From Tribonema minus (Eukaryota > Sar > Xanthophyceae > Tribonematales > Tribonemataceae): DNA of 64,000 nucleotides. The notes under the pieces were generated by a model, which did not search any database, was not told the DNA's origin, and worked only from the letters and a program-made list of their open reading frames with translations. Within the stretch, counting starts at the first letter, position 1. Every line of letters starts with the position of its first letter. This document shows positions 8,864 to 19,518 of the stretch, in pieces. The position numbers and the translations under genes are program-made. Where the stretch lies: contig JAFCMP010000079.1 in the NCBI GenBank assembly GCA_017506865.1, positions 1,240,001 to 1,304,000 of the forward strand, given 5' to 3'.

Positions 8864-11800
8864 ATGCCCCACCAGCGAGACATCAAAGAGCTGAACATGG
8901 AGTGCATGCTGGACAACGGAGCCACGGCAACCCTGCTGAGCATAAAGCAGAGCGGACGGCTTCCAGAGGGTAGCGTACAACCGCTGCGACAGGGTGACTT
9001 CACCGCCATCGAACTCGCAGACAGCAAAACGCGCATCCCTATCACCGGCGCGGTGCAAATGACTCTGCGGTTCATGAAGACCCTCGTTCGTCATCGGTTC
9101 TATGTGACCGACATACCCATGCCTGCCATCATCGGCGGCGACTTCTTTGGGAGCTTTGGCAGTAGCCTGTCGTACTCTACAATGGAGTTCTTCCCCACGC
9201 CAGACTCCAGCGTTGCCATCCCCATGCGGCACAAGCGAGACGACAAGGCATCGAAGTTGTGCAACTTCAAGGGCCTCGTGGACAGAGTCGTCGCAGCCCC
9301 TGCTCCCGTGCCCACTGCCAAGCGCAGTGCACGCCTCCTAGAGGAGGTAGTGATGTCGCCATTTTCAGAGCAAGTGGTCGAACTCGCGCTGTTCCCGCCT
9401 CCCAAGGACACGCCAGAGCACACTGCGTTGATTCACGCAAGCCATGACCAGGTGATGGAGAGCCTAGCTGCGCAGGGCCTTCGCGTAGCCTTCACTGCGG
9501 TCACAGTCGCACCCAACAACCCTGTCATGGTCAAGCTTGTCAACACTGGCTGCTTGCCTGTCCTCATCCGCAAGAACACCTTTGCGGGCACAGCCATTCC
9601 TGCCACAGAGGAGGACATCCTTGAGCTTGATGAGCAGACCAGTCAGAACACAGAGCAGCTCAAACGTGAGTTGCAGAAGCGCGTGCTGGAATATGCAGTC
9701 AGACACCACCAGTCGAAGGCGTTCAGGCAGGCCGCAGACGCTGCACTCAAAGCCCTAGCCTCTGAACCGCCCATACAGGAGTCAGACTCCCCCAGCACTG
9801 CGCCAGGCGCACACGGACCACAGCGCTCACCTGGCTCCGCCGCCCAAGTGAACGCATACAGCTCCGTCTCAGACGTTTGTGGGGATGAGGAGCTGCGCAC
9901 AATGCTCATGACCGACGGTCAACTCAACCCCATACTCAAAGAGAAGGACTCGAAGGGGCAAGTATGGGCAGACCGAGTCTTTGACGTCTTGAAGCGGCAC
10001 CGCGCCTGCTTCCCGGCTGACCCGAAAAACCCGCACGTCACAGACACCACCGAATTCGACATTGACACCGGTGATGCATTGCCCATGGCGGACAGAGCCA
10101 GACGCTGGGCCCGCGCAGAGGCTGAGTACATCATGCAACAGGTGGCTCAGATGCACGCACGCAAGCAGATTGAGCCCTCCAATAGTCCCTGGGCTTGCAC
10201 CCCCGTTCTCGCACGACAGGGTGACAAGATTCGCTTCTGCATCGATTTCCGCAAGCTGAACTCTGTCACCAAGCGAGACAGCCACGGGCTGGGCAACATA
10301 GATGACATGCTGCACAAAGTGCAAGGCACCAAGGTGATCAGCACGCTGGACATGGCTGCTGGCTACCACCAAGTGCCCCTCACCGCGGACGCAAAGCCCA
10401 AGACGGCGTTCCGCACGCCTGATGGTGGACTCTGGCAGTACACCGTGGCCCCTTTTGGCCTGGTGAACTTGCCCGCACAATTCATGCGACTCATGCACGG
10501 TGTGCTGGGCGAGGAAGCCCTGAAGGACTACGCAACCGTGTACGTGGATGATGTGCTCGTCTATGACACCGACAAGGAGGCCCACCTCCAGCACCTTGAC
10601 GCAGTTCTCACGCGCACTGAGGCTGCAGGCATGAGTGTGGCCTGGAAAAAGTGCCAACTCTTCCGCTCTGAGGTCAAATTCCTCGGGCATATCATTGGTG
10701 CAGGTGGCATCCGCCCTGACCCTGAGAAGGTGAAGGCAATGGCAGACATGAGCGCACCCCTCAACGCTAGGGGCCTCGCGGACAAGCGGCTCGTACAAGT
10801 CGCTCTAGGCGTGTTCAACTATTACCGCCGCTACGTGCGCAACTTTAGCGCCATCGCAGCCCCGCTTGTCGAGCTCACCAAGGATGGCGCGAGCATGGAG
10901 TGGAACGCGCGCCGCAGAAACGCTTTTGAGCGGCTGAAGCAGGAGATGTGTAGCGCTTCCATAGTGGTGCACCCCGACTTCTCACTGCCCTTCGTGCTCT
11001 ACACGGACGCCTCCAAGGTCGCCACCGCCGGTGTTCTCACACAATTCCGGCCGGTCACGGAGCTTGACAGCCCGCTCATGAACGCCAAGCCACCAACCTG
11101 CACTGGGCGCACTAGCCTGGTTGAAGGGACCTTGCAGCGTGAGGTCGTTGTGGGCTACTTTTCAAAGATGAACTCTGTTCAGGACGCCAAGATGGGAGCC
11201 ACAGCTCTCGAGTGTCTTGCAGTAGTCTTGTCAATGAACCACTTCCGGCCTTACGTCTGGGGCAGGCCATGCACTGTCGTCACTGACGCAGCTGCCCTCC
11301 GCTGGCTCCTTACACTTCAATCGAATGACGGCAAGCTGCTCCGCTGGGCCATGCGCCTACAAGAGTACGACATCACCGTCCAGCACCGACCTGGCAAGGT
11401 CAACTCCAACGCTGACGGACCCTCTCGGCTGCCTCAGCAGGCAGAGCTAGACGCGCCCCGCCGTGTCGAACACGCCGATGAGGAGTGGCCCGACTCCATT
11501 GCCACTTTTGATGCGCCGCCGTCAGGTGTACAGTTCGCAGACGACCCAGCCACCACACACGCGGTGGAGCGAGCCGACACCACGGAGCCCGGACAGCGCC
11601 CCTCTGACGAGCGCGTCGCCACCGTGGCCTCATACAAAGGCTACGTCGTGCAGCACTCTATGGGCACGCCCTTCCGCCTCAACGAGCTTGCAGCCTGCCT
11701 GGCCAGCTTTGGAGGCATCGCGCAGTCCCTCAGCGAGGTGACCCCAGAGTCAGCAAGGCAGCTGCTCCACATGCACGCAGATGAGTCCCCATGTGAGGTC

Positions 11801-13348
11801 GCACCAGGTGAAGCCGCCACACTGCTCACCCCGGCCACCATGGATATGCACATGAACGCTCTCCTTGACGAACACTTCAAAGGGGACAGGGACAGCCTCG
11901 GCTTGGGCACCTTGGAGCCCTGGCGTCAAAGCAAGAAGCGTCGCAGCAACGCAGGAAAGGCCGTCCAGGTGGCCACCACCACTGCCACCACAATCGACGC
12001 GGACCCCGCTGACGCCGCCGTTGCACGTAACAACAGTGACGGTGAGCGCCCCCGTAAGCGCACTCTGCCGCGGCCTGAGCCCACGCCTCTTGCTGCGCAA
12101 CCAGAGCCTGCCAGTGCTGGACCGCCGCCTACACCTGCCATGCTGAGTCGTGAGGCCTTCATCGAATTTCAGCGCTGCGACCCCTTCTGCTGTGCAGTGA
12201 CTCGCCTGCTGGCTGATAAGGAGCTGCCCACGGACAAAGACCTTGCCGTGCACTTGATGGTGGCACGCGAGTGCTACAATCTTGAGCATGACGGTCTCCT
12301 CATACACTTCGCAAGCAGCCATCCCAAACGCGGACAAGTGCTGTGTCAATGGGTCGTCCCCGCCGCGCTACGCACCCTGGTGCTTCGTCTGTGCCACGAC
12401 GACGCCAGCGCGGGCCACTCCGGCGTCAGCGCCACCCACATTCGTGTGTTCGAGCGCTACTACTGGACTGGCATGGCCCATGACATCCGCACCTATGTGA
12501 CCAGCTGCCTGGCGTGCCAGCTGAACAAGAAGGCCAACACATCCCGGTACAGGACTTATCTCTTTCCCTCCACTCGCATGTTCCAACGGCTCAATGCAGA
12601 CCTAGTCTCGCCGGGCTCGAGGGCAGGAGGGTTTGAGTACATCCTTACTGTGGTTGAGGCCAGGTCTGGCTTTGTGTGGCTCTTCCCACTCAAGTCTAAA
12701 GACTCCAAAGAGGTGTCAGCGCACCTCTACACTGTCATCCTAGAGGCAGGCGCCCTCGTGGAAGAGATAGTCACCGACCAGGGTGGAGAATTCATTGCTG
12801 GGGTCGTGCATGACTTGTGCACCAGCATGGGCGTGAAGAAGATCCAAACCAGTGGCTACCACCCCCAGACCAACGGCGTCGCCGAACGCATGAACGCTCG
12901 CGTCTTGCAATCACTCCGCCTGTGGGTGAACGACCGCCAAGACAACTGGCACGAAGGCCTCGAGACCCTACAGTTTCAACTGCGAGCAACTCCTCGCGAC
13001 GAAACGGGCCTGTCACCGTTCTTCTGCGTCTACGGGCGTGAAGCCACCCTGCCGCACGACGCGTTTCACCACGCAGACCGTCCCATGGACCTACACACGG
13101 AGGTCGAAAAGCGCATTGAGTCACGGCTGTTGGCTGAAAAGGTCATCAGTGAAGCCTCCGGCAAGCGTGCTGCCAAAGTGGCAAAGCAAAACGACATCAT
13201 CAAACGCTCCGTCAACGCCGCCATCGGAGATTGGGTCCTCGTCAGACGAGAGCCAGTCGAAGAGCGCGCACGCAAGATGGACGAGAAGTACACTGGGCCC
13301 TGGCAAGTGATGGAAAAAGCAGGTGACTCAGGACTCTCCTTCACATGA
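8864..13348 (+). CDS. pol polyprotein: protease, reverse transcriptase, RNase H, integrase
   Basis: Long open frame of about 1490 codons. The aspartic protease has CMLDNGATATLLS (the Asp codon at 8912) and IIGGDFF; the active-site triplet is D-N-G rather than D-T/S-G. The reverse transcriptase has RFCIDFRKLN, LDMAAGYHQVPL, FGLVNLPAQF and the catalytic YVDD (10541-10552). RNase H has VLYTDASKVATAGVL, ALECLAVV and VVTDAAALRWLL. The integrase has the HHCC zinc finger (CHDDASAGHSG ... CLACQLNK), the catalytic core with NADLVSP, VTDQGGEF and GVAERMNARV supplying D, D and E, and GDWVLVRREP. RNase H preceding integrase is the Ty3/gypsy order. A large Ala/Pro/Arg linker lies between RNase H and integrase. 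No stop interrupts the catalytic domains, but the frame ends at 13348 within the integrase C-terminus. Confidence 0.96.
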   Translation: MPHQRDIKELNMECMLDNGATATLLSIKQSGRLPEGSVQPLRQGDFTAIELADSKTRIPITGAVQMTLRFMKTLVRHRFYVTDIPMPAIIGGDFFGSFGSSLSYSTMEFFPTPDSSVAIPMRHKRDDKASKLCNFKGLVDRVVAAPAPVPTAKRSARLLEEVVMSPFSEQVVELALFPPPKDTPEHTALIHASHDQVMESLAAQGLRVAFTAVTVAPNNPVMVKLVNTGCLPVLIRKNTFAGTAIPATEEDILELDEQTSQNTEQLKRELQKRVLEYAVRHHQSKAFRQAADAALKALASEPPIQESDSPSTAPGAHGPQRSPGSAAQVNAYSSVSDVCGDEELRTMLMTDGQLNPILKEKDSKGQVWADRVFDVLKRHRACFPADPKNPHVTDTTEFDIDTGDALPMADRARRWARAEAEYIMQQVAQMHARKQIEPSNSPWACTPVLARQGDKIRFCIDFRKLNSVTKRDSHGLGNIDDMLHKVQGTKVISTLDMAAGYHQVPLTADAKPKTAFRTPDGGLWQYTVAPFGLVNLPAQFMRLMHGVLGEEALKDYATVYVDDVLVYDTDKEAHLQHLDAVLTRTEAAGMSVAWKKCQLFRSEVKFLGHIIGAGGIRPDPEKVKAMADMSAPLNARGLADKRLVQVALGVFNYYRRYVRNFSAIAAPLVELTKDGASMEWNARRRNAFERLKQEMCSASIVVHPDFSLPFVLYTDASKVATAGVLTQFRPVTELDSPLMNAKPPTCTGRTSLVEGTLQREVVVGYFSKMNSVQDAKMGATALECLAVVLSMNHFRPYVWGRPCTVVTDAAALRWLLTLQSNDGKLLRWAMRLQEYDITVQHRPGKVNSNADGPSRLPQQAELDAPRRVEHADEEWPDSIATFDAPPSGVQFADDPATTHAVERADTTEPGQRPSDERVATVASYKGYVVQHSMGTPFRLNELAACLASFGGIAQSLSEVTPESARQLLHMHADESPCEVAPGEAATLLTPATMDMHMNALLDEHFKGDRDSLGLGTLEPWRQSKKRRSNAGKAVQVATTTATTIDADPADAAVARNNSDGERPRKRTLPRPEPTPLAAQPEPASAGPPPTPAMLSREAFIEFQRCDPFCCAVTRLLADKELPTDKDLAVHLMVARECYNLEHDGLLIHFASSHPKRGQVLCQWVVPAALRTLVLRLCHDDASAGHSGVSATHIRVFERYYWTGMAHDIRTYVTSCLACQLNKKANTSRYRTYLFPSTRMFQRLNADLVSPGSRAGGFEYILTVVEARSGFVWLFPLKSKDSKEVSAHLYTVILEAGALVEEIVTDQGGEFIAGVVHDLCTSMGVKKIQTSGYHPQTNGVAERMNARVLQSLRLWVNDRQDNWHEGLETLQFQLRATPRDETGLSPFFCVYGREATLPHDAFHHADRPMDLHTEVEKRIESRLLAEKVISEASGKRAAKVAKQNDIIKRSVNAAIGDWVLVRREPVEERARKMDEKYTGPWQVMEKAGDSGLSFT

Positions 13349-14294
13349 TGGGCAGCCGCATCAAACAGAATCTGTGCACGTCACGCACATGAAGCCCTTC
13401 CGGCTCCGCAACAGCCACTTTGAGCACACATCTCCACACGTGCAACTCACAGCAGCGCAACTGCAAGACCTTCCCCATGAGGAATGGCTCGAACGCATAG
13501 TCGACAGACGCGTCGGCCCCAACGGCAAGTGGCAGTACCGCTACATCGACAGAACGGGCCAGCAGAGCGACTTCACCGGCGAAGCTGCCATGCTCGAAAT
13601 GACGCAGCCGTGGGTACTTGACACGTTCCACGCCATGTATGAGCTGCGTCATGGCGACTCCATACCCCTGTACGCGCGCCGCCCTGAGCCTCCAGCCTTG
13701 CGACGGCTCTCGGTTGAGGAGGCCCTACAGCGGTTTTCACGCGGCACGACAGTGGTGCGCGAGGTGACCACCCCCTCCGGCTCACGCGAGTACATCTGGG
13801 GTGCAATCAGCGGTTACCTCCACCCCTACTGGCGCGCACGCTACGACGATGGCGAATGGGAAGAGCTCAACGCAACTGAGGTCAAGGCTGCCTTTGCCCT
13901 GGCTGAAGCAGTGAAGAGCAAAGCCCAGAGACGCGGCATCACCGCCAGCAAGCCGCAGATCACTCTTGTCACCAGCCCTCTGCTACCTCGCAACTTCGGT
14001 GCAGACAACGTCGGTGATGTGATCCGGTACTACAGCAGCTGCACTGGTTGGTCTCGCGGCCGCCTTGTAGCGTACCACCCTCGCCATTCACGGCACACCT
14101 TCGATGTGCTGTTCACAGGCGAAGCACGGCCACGGCGCCTGCGCTTGCGTGAGGGGTACTACAAAGTCAACGAGCAAGACGCCAACGCTCCGCTGACGGA
14201 TCCCCCCCATAGCACTTGGAACCTCATCGTCGACCAAGCCGACACACCCGTGTCCATTGAGAGTTCCTTGGCTTACGTCCGTGCTGTGCTTTAG
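13323..14294 (+). CDS. C-terminal integrase extension (chromo-like plus DGEWEEL-type modules)
   Basis: This frame overlaps the end of pol and is shifted +1. It continues the integrase tail with VHVTHMKPFRLR, the usual VH-S-LKP motif of gypsy elements. Next is EEWLERIVDRRVGPNGKWQY followed by a Thr-Gly-Glu-Ala turn, resembling a degenerate chromodomain. Then comes ISGYLHPYWRARYDDGEWEEL, a type of module I associate with reading or nucleic-acid-linked domains in algal transposons, and a final Tudor-like segment (RGRLVAYHPRHSRHTFDVLF). Such tails direct integration in known chromoviruses; that role here is inferred. The stop is at 14292-14294. Confidence 0.7.
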   Translation: MTQDSPSHDGQPHQTESVHVTHMKPFRLRNSHFEHTSPHVQLTAAQLQDLPHEEWLERIVDRRVGPNGKWQYRYIDRTGQQSDFTGEAAMLEMTQPWVLDTFHAMYELRHGDSIPLYARRPEPPALRRLSVEEALQRFSRGTTVVREVTTPSGSREYIWGAISGYLHPYWRARYDDGEWEELNATEVKAAFALAEAVKSKAQRRGITASKPQITLVTSPLLPRNFGADNVGDVIRYYSSCTGWSRGRLVAYHPRHSRHTFDVLFTGEARPRRLRLREGYYKVNEQDANAPLTDPPHSTWNLIVDQADTPVSIESSLAYVRAVL

Positions 14295-14468
14295 CCGCCC
14301 CCGGATTCACCCTGTGGGGCTCGCCATCCCTTTTACCGCTCTGACTCGAACAGCTTTTTGACACCAGCCACTCATGTGTCAACATAGAGTCTTAGCGTGC
14401 GAGTCCTGTGGGCCCAATGTGCCTCTGTTTGCAGCGCTGATCCCTGAGACCGCCGTCGAGGACGACGA

Positions 14469-14488
14469 CGAATCGAAGAAGGGGGAGC
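14469..14488 (+). promoter_or_regulatory. Polypurine tract of the retrotransposon
   Basis: GAATCGAAGAAGGGGGAGC lies directly before the 3' LTR (TGTTACGG at 14489). Its purine run and position fit the plus-strand primer. The 174 bp between the last stop and this tract are non-coding. Confidence 0.85.
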
Positions 14489-14786
14489 TGTTACGGATTG
14501 TACATTGTGGTATCCGTGTCTGATGATGCCATTATTAGGGCATACCCCTGGTATGTCGGGTGATGATGCAGGGTTTCATACAAGTTACTCCTGAGTCAGA
14601 TCCCCTGGATTGTGCCGAGGGTCCAATTGCAACTTGCCAAAAAGGCAGCTGCACAATCACTCTCTCTCCATCTCTCCCTCCTGGCACAAGACAGCTATAG
14701 CTGAGGACACCCCCACCTCCACAGGTCTCCACCAACAACAAGGTAAGTTAGCATGCTGTAGCACACTGCTGAGCTCTCCTAAAACA
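14489..14786 (+). repeat. 3' LTR
   Basis: 298 bp, TG...CA, two substitutions relative to the 5' LTR. It is followed by TGTG (14787-14790), the target duplication. 14787-15022 is unannotated, with no coding signal. Confidence 0.97.
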
Positions 14787-15022
14787 TGTGTACTCTATAT
14801 AGCTGTAGGGGCTACTGCTCTCATGTAAGCCGCCAATCAAGTATATGCAACCCATACATAGCGCTACCTGAGTCATTTCTGTGGAAAGCCAATGCGTGTA
14901 GACAGCTTACATACTACTTGTGTGCATTATATGGTAGGAACATGCCATCAGTGAGTTCACTTCACATACTTCTATGTAGTTCTAACCCTAGGCCCTAGTT
15001 GCCCAGTGGCAAGTGCTTGGAA

Positions 15023-15425
15023 CTTACCTACCCCACAGGAACCGCTGGAGGAAGGCTGAAGGGAAACCCCTTGCCCACGTCTGGACTGCGTACCATCTGT
15101 AAGCTGAGTGGACATTTACAACCTGCCACAATACATGTGTTCTCCAGCTTGCCTTCATTGCATTGTCTCTCCCTCCTGTGTTCTGACATGGCAACCAGGC
15201 ATTACACACTTTGCGAATGATCACGTTGCTGGTCTCATCCTCAACCCCACGTTGCTACTCATTTGTTTACAAGATGTGTGTGCCAAGTGCGCGTTCACGT
15301 TCACCGAGTGAGCACTCATAGCGTTCATTTCCATGGGTCGGTCATTTTGTTTTGACGCGCGTTCGGCCCTGCATATTTGCTTGAGGGAGGCGGACTTGCA
15401 TCTTCAAGCTGCCAATCCAGTGTGT
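15023..15425 (-). repeat. Diverged dispersed repeat, copy B
   Basis: Collinear and same-orientation relative of 1145-1540. On the minus strand the frame through it reads CIVAGCKCPLSLQMVRSPD, but copy A does not preserve it well. The two copies lie on either side of the Ala-rich gene and the LTR element, so they could be ends of an older composite unit or independent copies. Confidence 0.6.
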
Positions 15426-16339
15426 GAGACGGTTGCGGGTGCCAGCTGGCCACCATAACGCACATGCGTACAGCATATGATGATGTGAAGCCAAGTGAGC
15501 ATTTTATCATCAACATCTGGGTGACTGTTGGGATGAACGCCCGCAATTAAACCCAAATGCAGGCGGTTGGTTGCCTCAGATCTCAGGTATGGTGAGGTCA
15601 CGCTTGCAGCACACAGGTCCACAAGCAGAGATTCAATATGGTGATGCAGCCGTTTGATATCGATACATACCTGGTTGCAGATATCATCAGCGTGCCTCAA
15701 GTGGTCCACACTGCGGCAGCCTGTAGTCGAAGTGCCACTCACAAAGGCAAGGCTGTCATGTGGCGCCACGCTAGTGCCGGCACCATAATCAGGGTTAGTC
15801 TAACCCTATCCCTACTGCTGATATACAAGCACCAAGCTCATGCTGGCATCAGCATGTCATAACGTCAGCACGGCAGGTGCATTGGTGAGTGCCCTTCCAT
15901 TTTGGCGTCTGCTTTCAGCGCGCTGAGACAGAACTGTCAAAAGCAGGCATGGATGCCGGTGATACACAGCATATCGACAGTGACTCGGATGTATCCTCAT
16001 GCAGTTGACCAAATGCATCATTGCTTCACACTGAACATCAAGCAACACTCTCAACATCATTGGCGTGAACGTTGGTGTGTGAAGTATGATAAACAAAGCT
16101 TGAGCGCACAGCCATTTGCAGCACAGCGGCAGGTGAACATGCATGTGCAAAGCCAGAGGGCAGCAATTGAGAGACATGCTGTTGTTGCAGGGTGTAATCA
16201 TCTTGGTGCCTTTATAACCGGCGCACTCTAAATACAGGATGGGAGCTGGGGCCCACAGTCTGCTCCCCCTTGTACCCCCCATGTGTTCCCGGACAAAATA
16301 AGAACATCAATAATGGTGGTGAAGTGTTTCCTCGTTGAC
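15426..16339. other. Intergenic stretch with no supported gene
   Basis: A minus-strand frame of 121 codons (15404-15769, MAPHDSLAFVSGTST...) has plausible composition but no recognised motif or paralogue, and is not called. A short CAGGGTTAGTCTAACCCTATCC telomere-like patch lies at 15791-15810. Nothing else is evident before the end of the LHC gene. Confidence 0.5.
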
Positions 16340-19300
16340 TTAGAAAGCGCCCTGGCCATCCTGTGGCAACAGAGAAGCAGAGGGGAGCAGTCGAGTCAGC
16401 ACAACAATCACGCAAGTTTTTTGTCATTTCCTTGGTGAGGCGCATGCAAGAACAATACCACGACATCGCAGCATCACATGATACATCAGTGACCATTGCC
16501 ATGCGTGCCGCAAGCCGCTTGATACATGTGCCAAATCAAACAAAACATCAATGGCAATTGCCACCTGACAACATCTAGCTTTCACTTTTTCTATAGCCCC
16601 GGCATGAGCTGCTGGTTCGAAGCAAAGCTGCTGAACAGGATTCAGTGTGCCACTCTCTATGCAACAAAAGCGTAGTGCGACTTCCTTGACTCGGCTTACT
16701 GCTGCTGTTTGACTGGTCTCTTCCAAAAAAAGCAATATGGAAAAGGCACATGCTCACAAACCAACGCAGTGAGGCAGCAGGACTTACCCCGAATGGGCTG
16801 ATGTGGCCTGGTGGATGAACGCCGCCGACAGACAGAGGCAAGGAGAAACAGTAGGAAAAGCGGTGCACAGGTGGTGAGCACGAGGTGATGCCACAAAGCG
16901 ACACATACCCTGTGCTCACAACTTCATACTTCATGTTCAGGGACACACAACTGCGCAAGGGCTGAAGCAGCACCAGGGCAGTTGCGAACCTGGCACTCGC
17001 GAGTGCTGGTCAGCAGTGGCACAGCCAGCATGATACACGCAGACGTCAAAGCTACAATGCCAGAGCAATGTGTGTACAGATGTGGTCACTTCGGGTCAGG
17101 TTAGGGTAAGGTTCACAGGTGCCTGAAGTAAGTAAAGTATGAACATGATACACCAAAACTGGTTGGATGGCCAAATAATCTGTGGATCTCAAACTACACA
17201 TGCCTGAAACCTTCGACTTACTCATCATGTTGATGCATGAGGCAGTGCTCTACCAATGCAAACGCACCCAAATGAGAGGTGTAAGACAGACCAATGCAGG
17301 CCAATCTGCTGCTTCTAAACTCAGCCATTCTGCTGCTTCTAAAAAAAAAAAGCAGCTTGCTCGCTGCCGCACTAAGCTGCGGAGGTACCTGAGCAGGCGG
17401 AATGCTGCCAGCGAGCCATGAGTATTGAACCGTGCGGTACCAGCCAGGCTGGCGTCAACGTTCATCAAAGTACATCACGGACTGTTGCACACGCCACCAC
17501 TACAGTCCACAAGGGCGACTGAAACCAGTGGGCGGGGCGCTGCCACGCAGTGGCAAACACAATGTCACAGTGCTCAGCTTGAAGTCAAACGTCGCAGCGC
17601 TCAAACGCGCACGCACCTGAGGCGAGCTGCGCGAGCGGCGTCTGGCCGGTGAGCCCCTCCTGCACCATCATGCCCATGATGCCCATCATTGCGAGGCGGC
17701 CGTTCTTGAGCTCCTTCAGCTGCAGCGCCGCAAACTTCTCCGGGTCCTCCGGGAAGGGGTTGAAGCCCAGGCCGAAGCCGAGGTCGCCGGGGGCCTTGTT
17801 CTCAAAGTCCTGCTTGCCGACGGTCAGCTCGATGACGCCGATCGCGGCGATGATCTGGAGCCAGCCGGCCATGGGGACCTGGGAGATGGCGCCGAGGCCC
17901 GCGGGGATCTTGCCGTCGTACAGGGGGTGGTACACCTCCGCGACCAGGTAGCCGAGGGTGGCGAGCACTGAGGGGCAAGGAGGGGGGGAGGGGTGGTGGG
18001 GCTTAATAGAGTGAATTGTATGACAGAAGGGGGGAGAGGGGTAGTGCTCAGTTCATCGGGGACAATTTGCCTGTGACCAGGCTCTCTGCGGCGCCAATCG
18101 TGTTAGACCTCCATTGAAGGTAGCAGCCTCAGCCAGACATTCAAATGACGGAACATGTTTTGAGAATCAGTGTGTAGTGTCAGAAGTACGGTGGGGCAGT
18201 TGCAGTGGATGTGCTGCAAGGGGAGTGTGACTACAAACAGGGAATTCACACGGCGGCGTCTGCATGCCAGCAGCCCGCCCCGCCCAAGAGCTGTTAATTT
18301 ATTTACCTGCTAAGCCTTGATAGAACTGCATGCAAGCTTAGACTGCCGACACCTGTTAGCAGGTGACTTGCAGCAGCACCAGACCTGATCACTTTTGTAG
18401 CTGACTGTCTGACAACGCATGGTGTGCCTTGTGCATCTCACGCATGGGCTTCGCGCTTGGAGCATGGTTTGTAGTCTACTGATAGATCAGGACAGCTGCT
18501 GCGCTGCACATGGTCCTGCATGCTAGCTACAGGCAACAACTGATGGCATTTGCAGGTGGTGTGCAACTCTGAAAAACAGCATCATCAGCAACAATTCATT
18601 TTTACTATTGATGATGCATGGACTCACTGCAGATGCGGCCGTGCTTGAGCTCCACTACGCGGCGGCGGAAAAGTGCTGCCTCGTCCTTAGAGAAGCCCAG
18701 GGGGTCCCACACGCCCCTGCACGGGAAGCCACAGCGACACGCAAATTGCTAAGTAATGCATGCATGCGAACACTTGGCAAAACAGGGTGGGGGTGCAATG
18801 AAGGCAGCAGAAGTAGACGAAGAGGGCTGCAGCAAGTATCGGCAGGCGAAGACTACACGAGACAGCGCACGGCAACAAGTGACGTGCTTCAGCGGCGGTT
18901 GTGGGTGTGGCTCTGTGGGCATCAATACATGGCAAGCGCGCGAAGATGAGCTGGTACTCACTTGGTCTCGACGTCTGCGCCGAGCAGGTCGTTCACCGAC
19001 ATAGAGACCACAGCTGTGACACGACAAGACAACCACGCAGAAGAGCGGAAGAGCAGGTGTTAGGGCTCCTGAACACGCTCATGATCATCTCGCTCAGCAC
19101 CAGCGCCACGGCCAGCCATCACCCAGCGCTGACCAGCACGCAGTCCTTGCACTAGCTAAGACTGCGGCCAACGGCGTGAGTGAGCCGAGGCTGCCCAACA
19201 TGATCACGATCACGATCACGGGCGTCAGCTCCTCCTGTCCTCTACACACAGTCGCTCAACATGCTGCAAACTGATCATGCGGCAGCAAAGCTCCGCTGCA

Positions 19301-19518
19301 AGCGCTCCATCCACCGATCAGCTGCCACCCCCAGCTCCACGCCCTGCAAGACGCCCTATCGCGCCCCTGTGCCGCATACGTCGTCAAGCTCATGCTTCCT
19401 GCTCGTTTCTGCTCTCACCCTTGCTAGCGGTCCGGCCGGCGACCTGCGTGCCCATGAAGGGGGTCACGAACGCGCTCGCCGCAGCCAGAGAGGCGACGCA
19501 TACCGCTGCGGTCTTCAT
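16340..19518 (-). CDS. Fucoxanthin chlorophyll a/c-type light-harvesting protein (six exons)
   Basis: Exons on the minus strand: 19518-19419, 19013-18962, 18716-18628, 17967-17617, 16807-16788 and 16360-16340. All donors are GT, all acceptors AG, and phases agree, giving 210 residues. The N-terminus MKTAAVCVASLAAASAFVTP is a signal peptide with an ASAF junction, the hallmark of bipartite import into red-derived secondary plastids. Helix 1 carries RVVELKHGRICMLATLGY, helix 2 WLQIIAAIGVIELTV, and helix 3 ELKNGRLAMMGIMGMMV; Glu/His/Asn positions bind chlorophyll. The C-terminus is GHISPFGDGQGAF. HISPFG is encoded by a 20-nt microexon, and DGQGAF plus stop by a 21-nt last exon. It works in thylakoid antennae. 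It is divergently paired with the LHC gene at 19724. Confidence 0.94.

Larger units (their letters stand above)
3681..14786 (+). mobile_element. Complete Ty3/gypsy LTR retrotransposon carrying a DNA methyltransferase
   Basis: Two 298-bp LTRs (3681-3978 and 14489-14786) begin TG and end CA and differ at only two positions. The element is flanked by TGTG on both sides (3677-3680 and 14787-14790), a 4-bp target duplication. The order is LTR, long leader, gag, C5 DNA methyltransferase, spacer, protease, reverse transcriptase, RNase H, integrase, a C-terminal extension, polypurine tract, LTR. Integrase after RNase H defines the Ty3/gypsy type. The coding frame changes by -1 near 5345, 5860, 7175, 7690 and 8870 and by +1 near 13330, with one in-frame stop at 8472, so this copy could not make its proteins from one simple frame. 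Confidence 0.97.
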
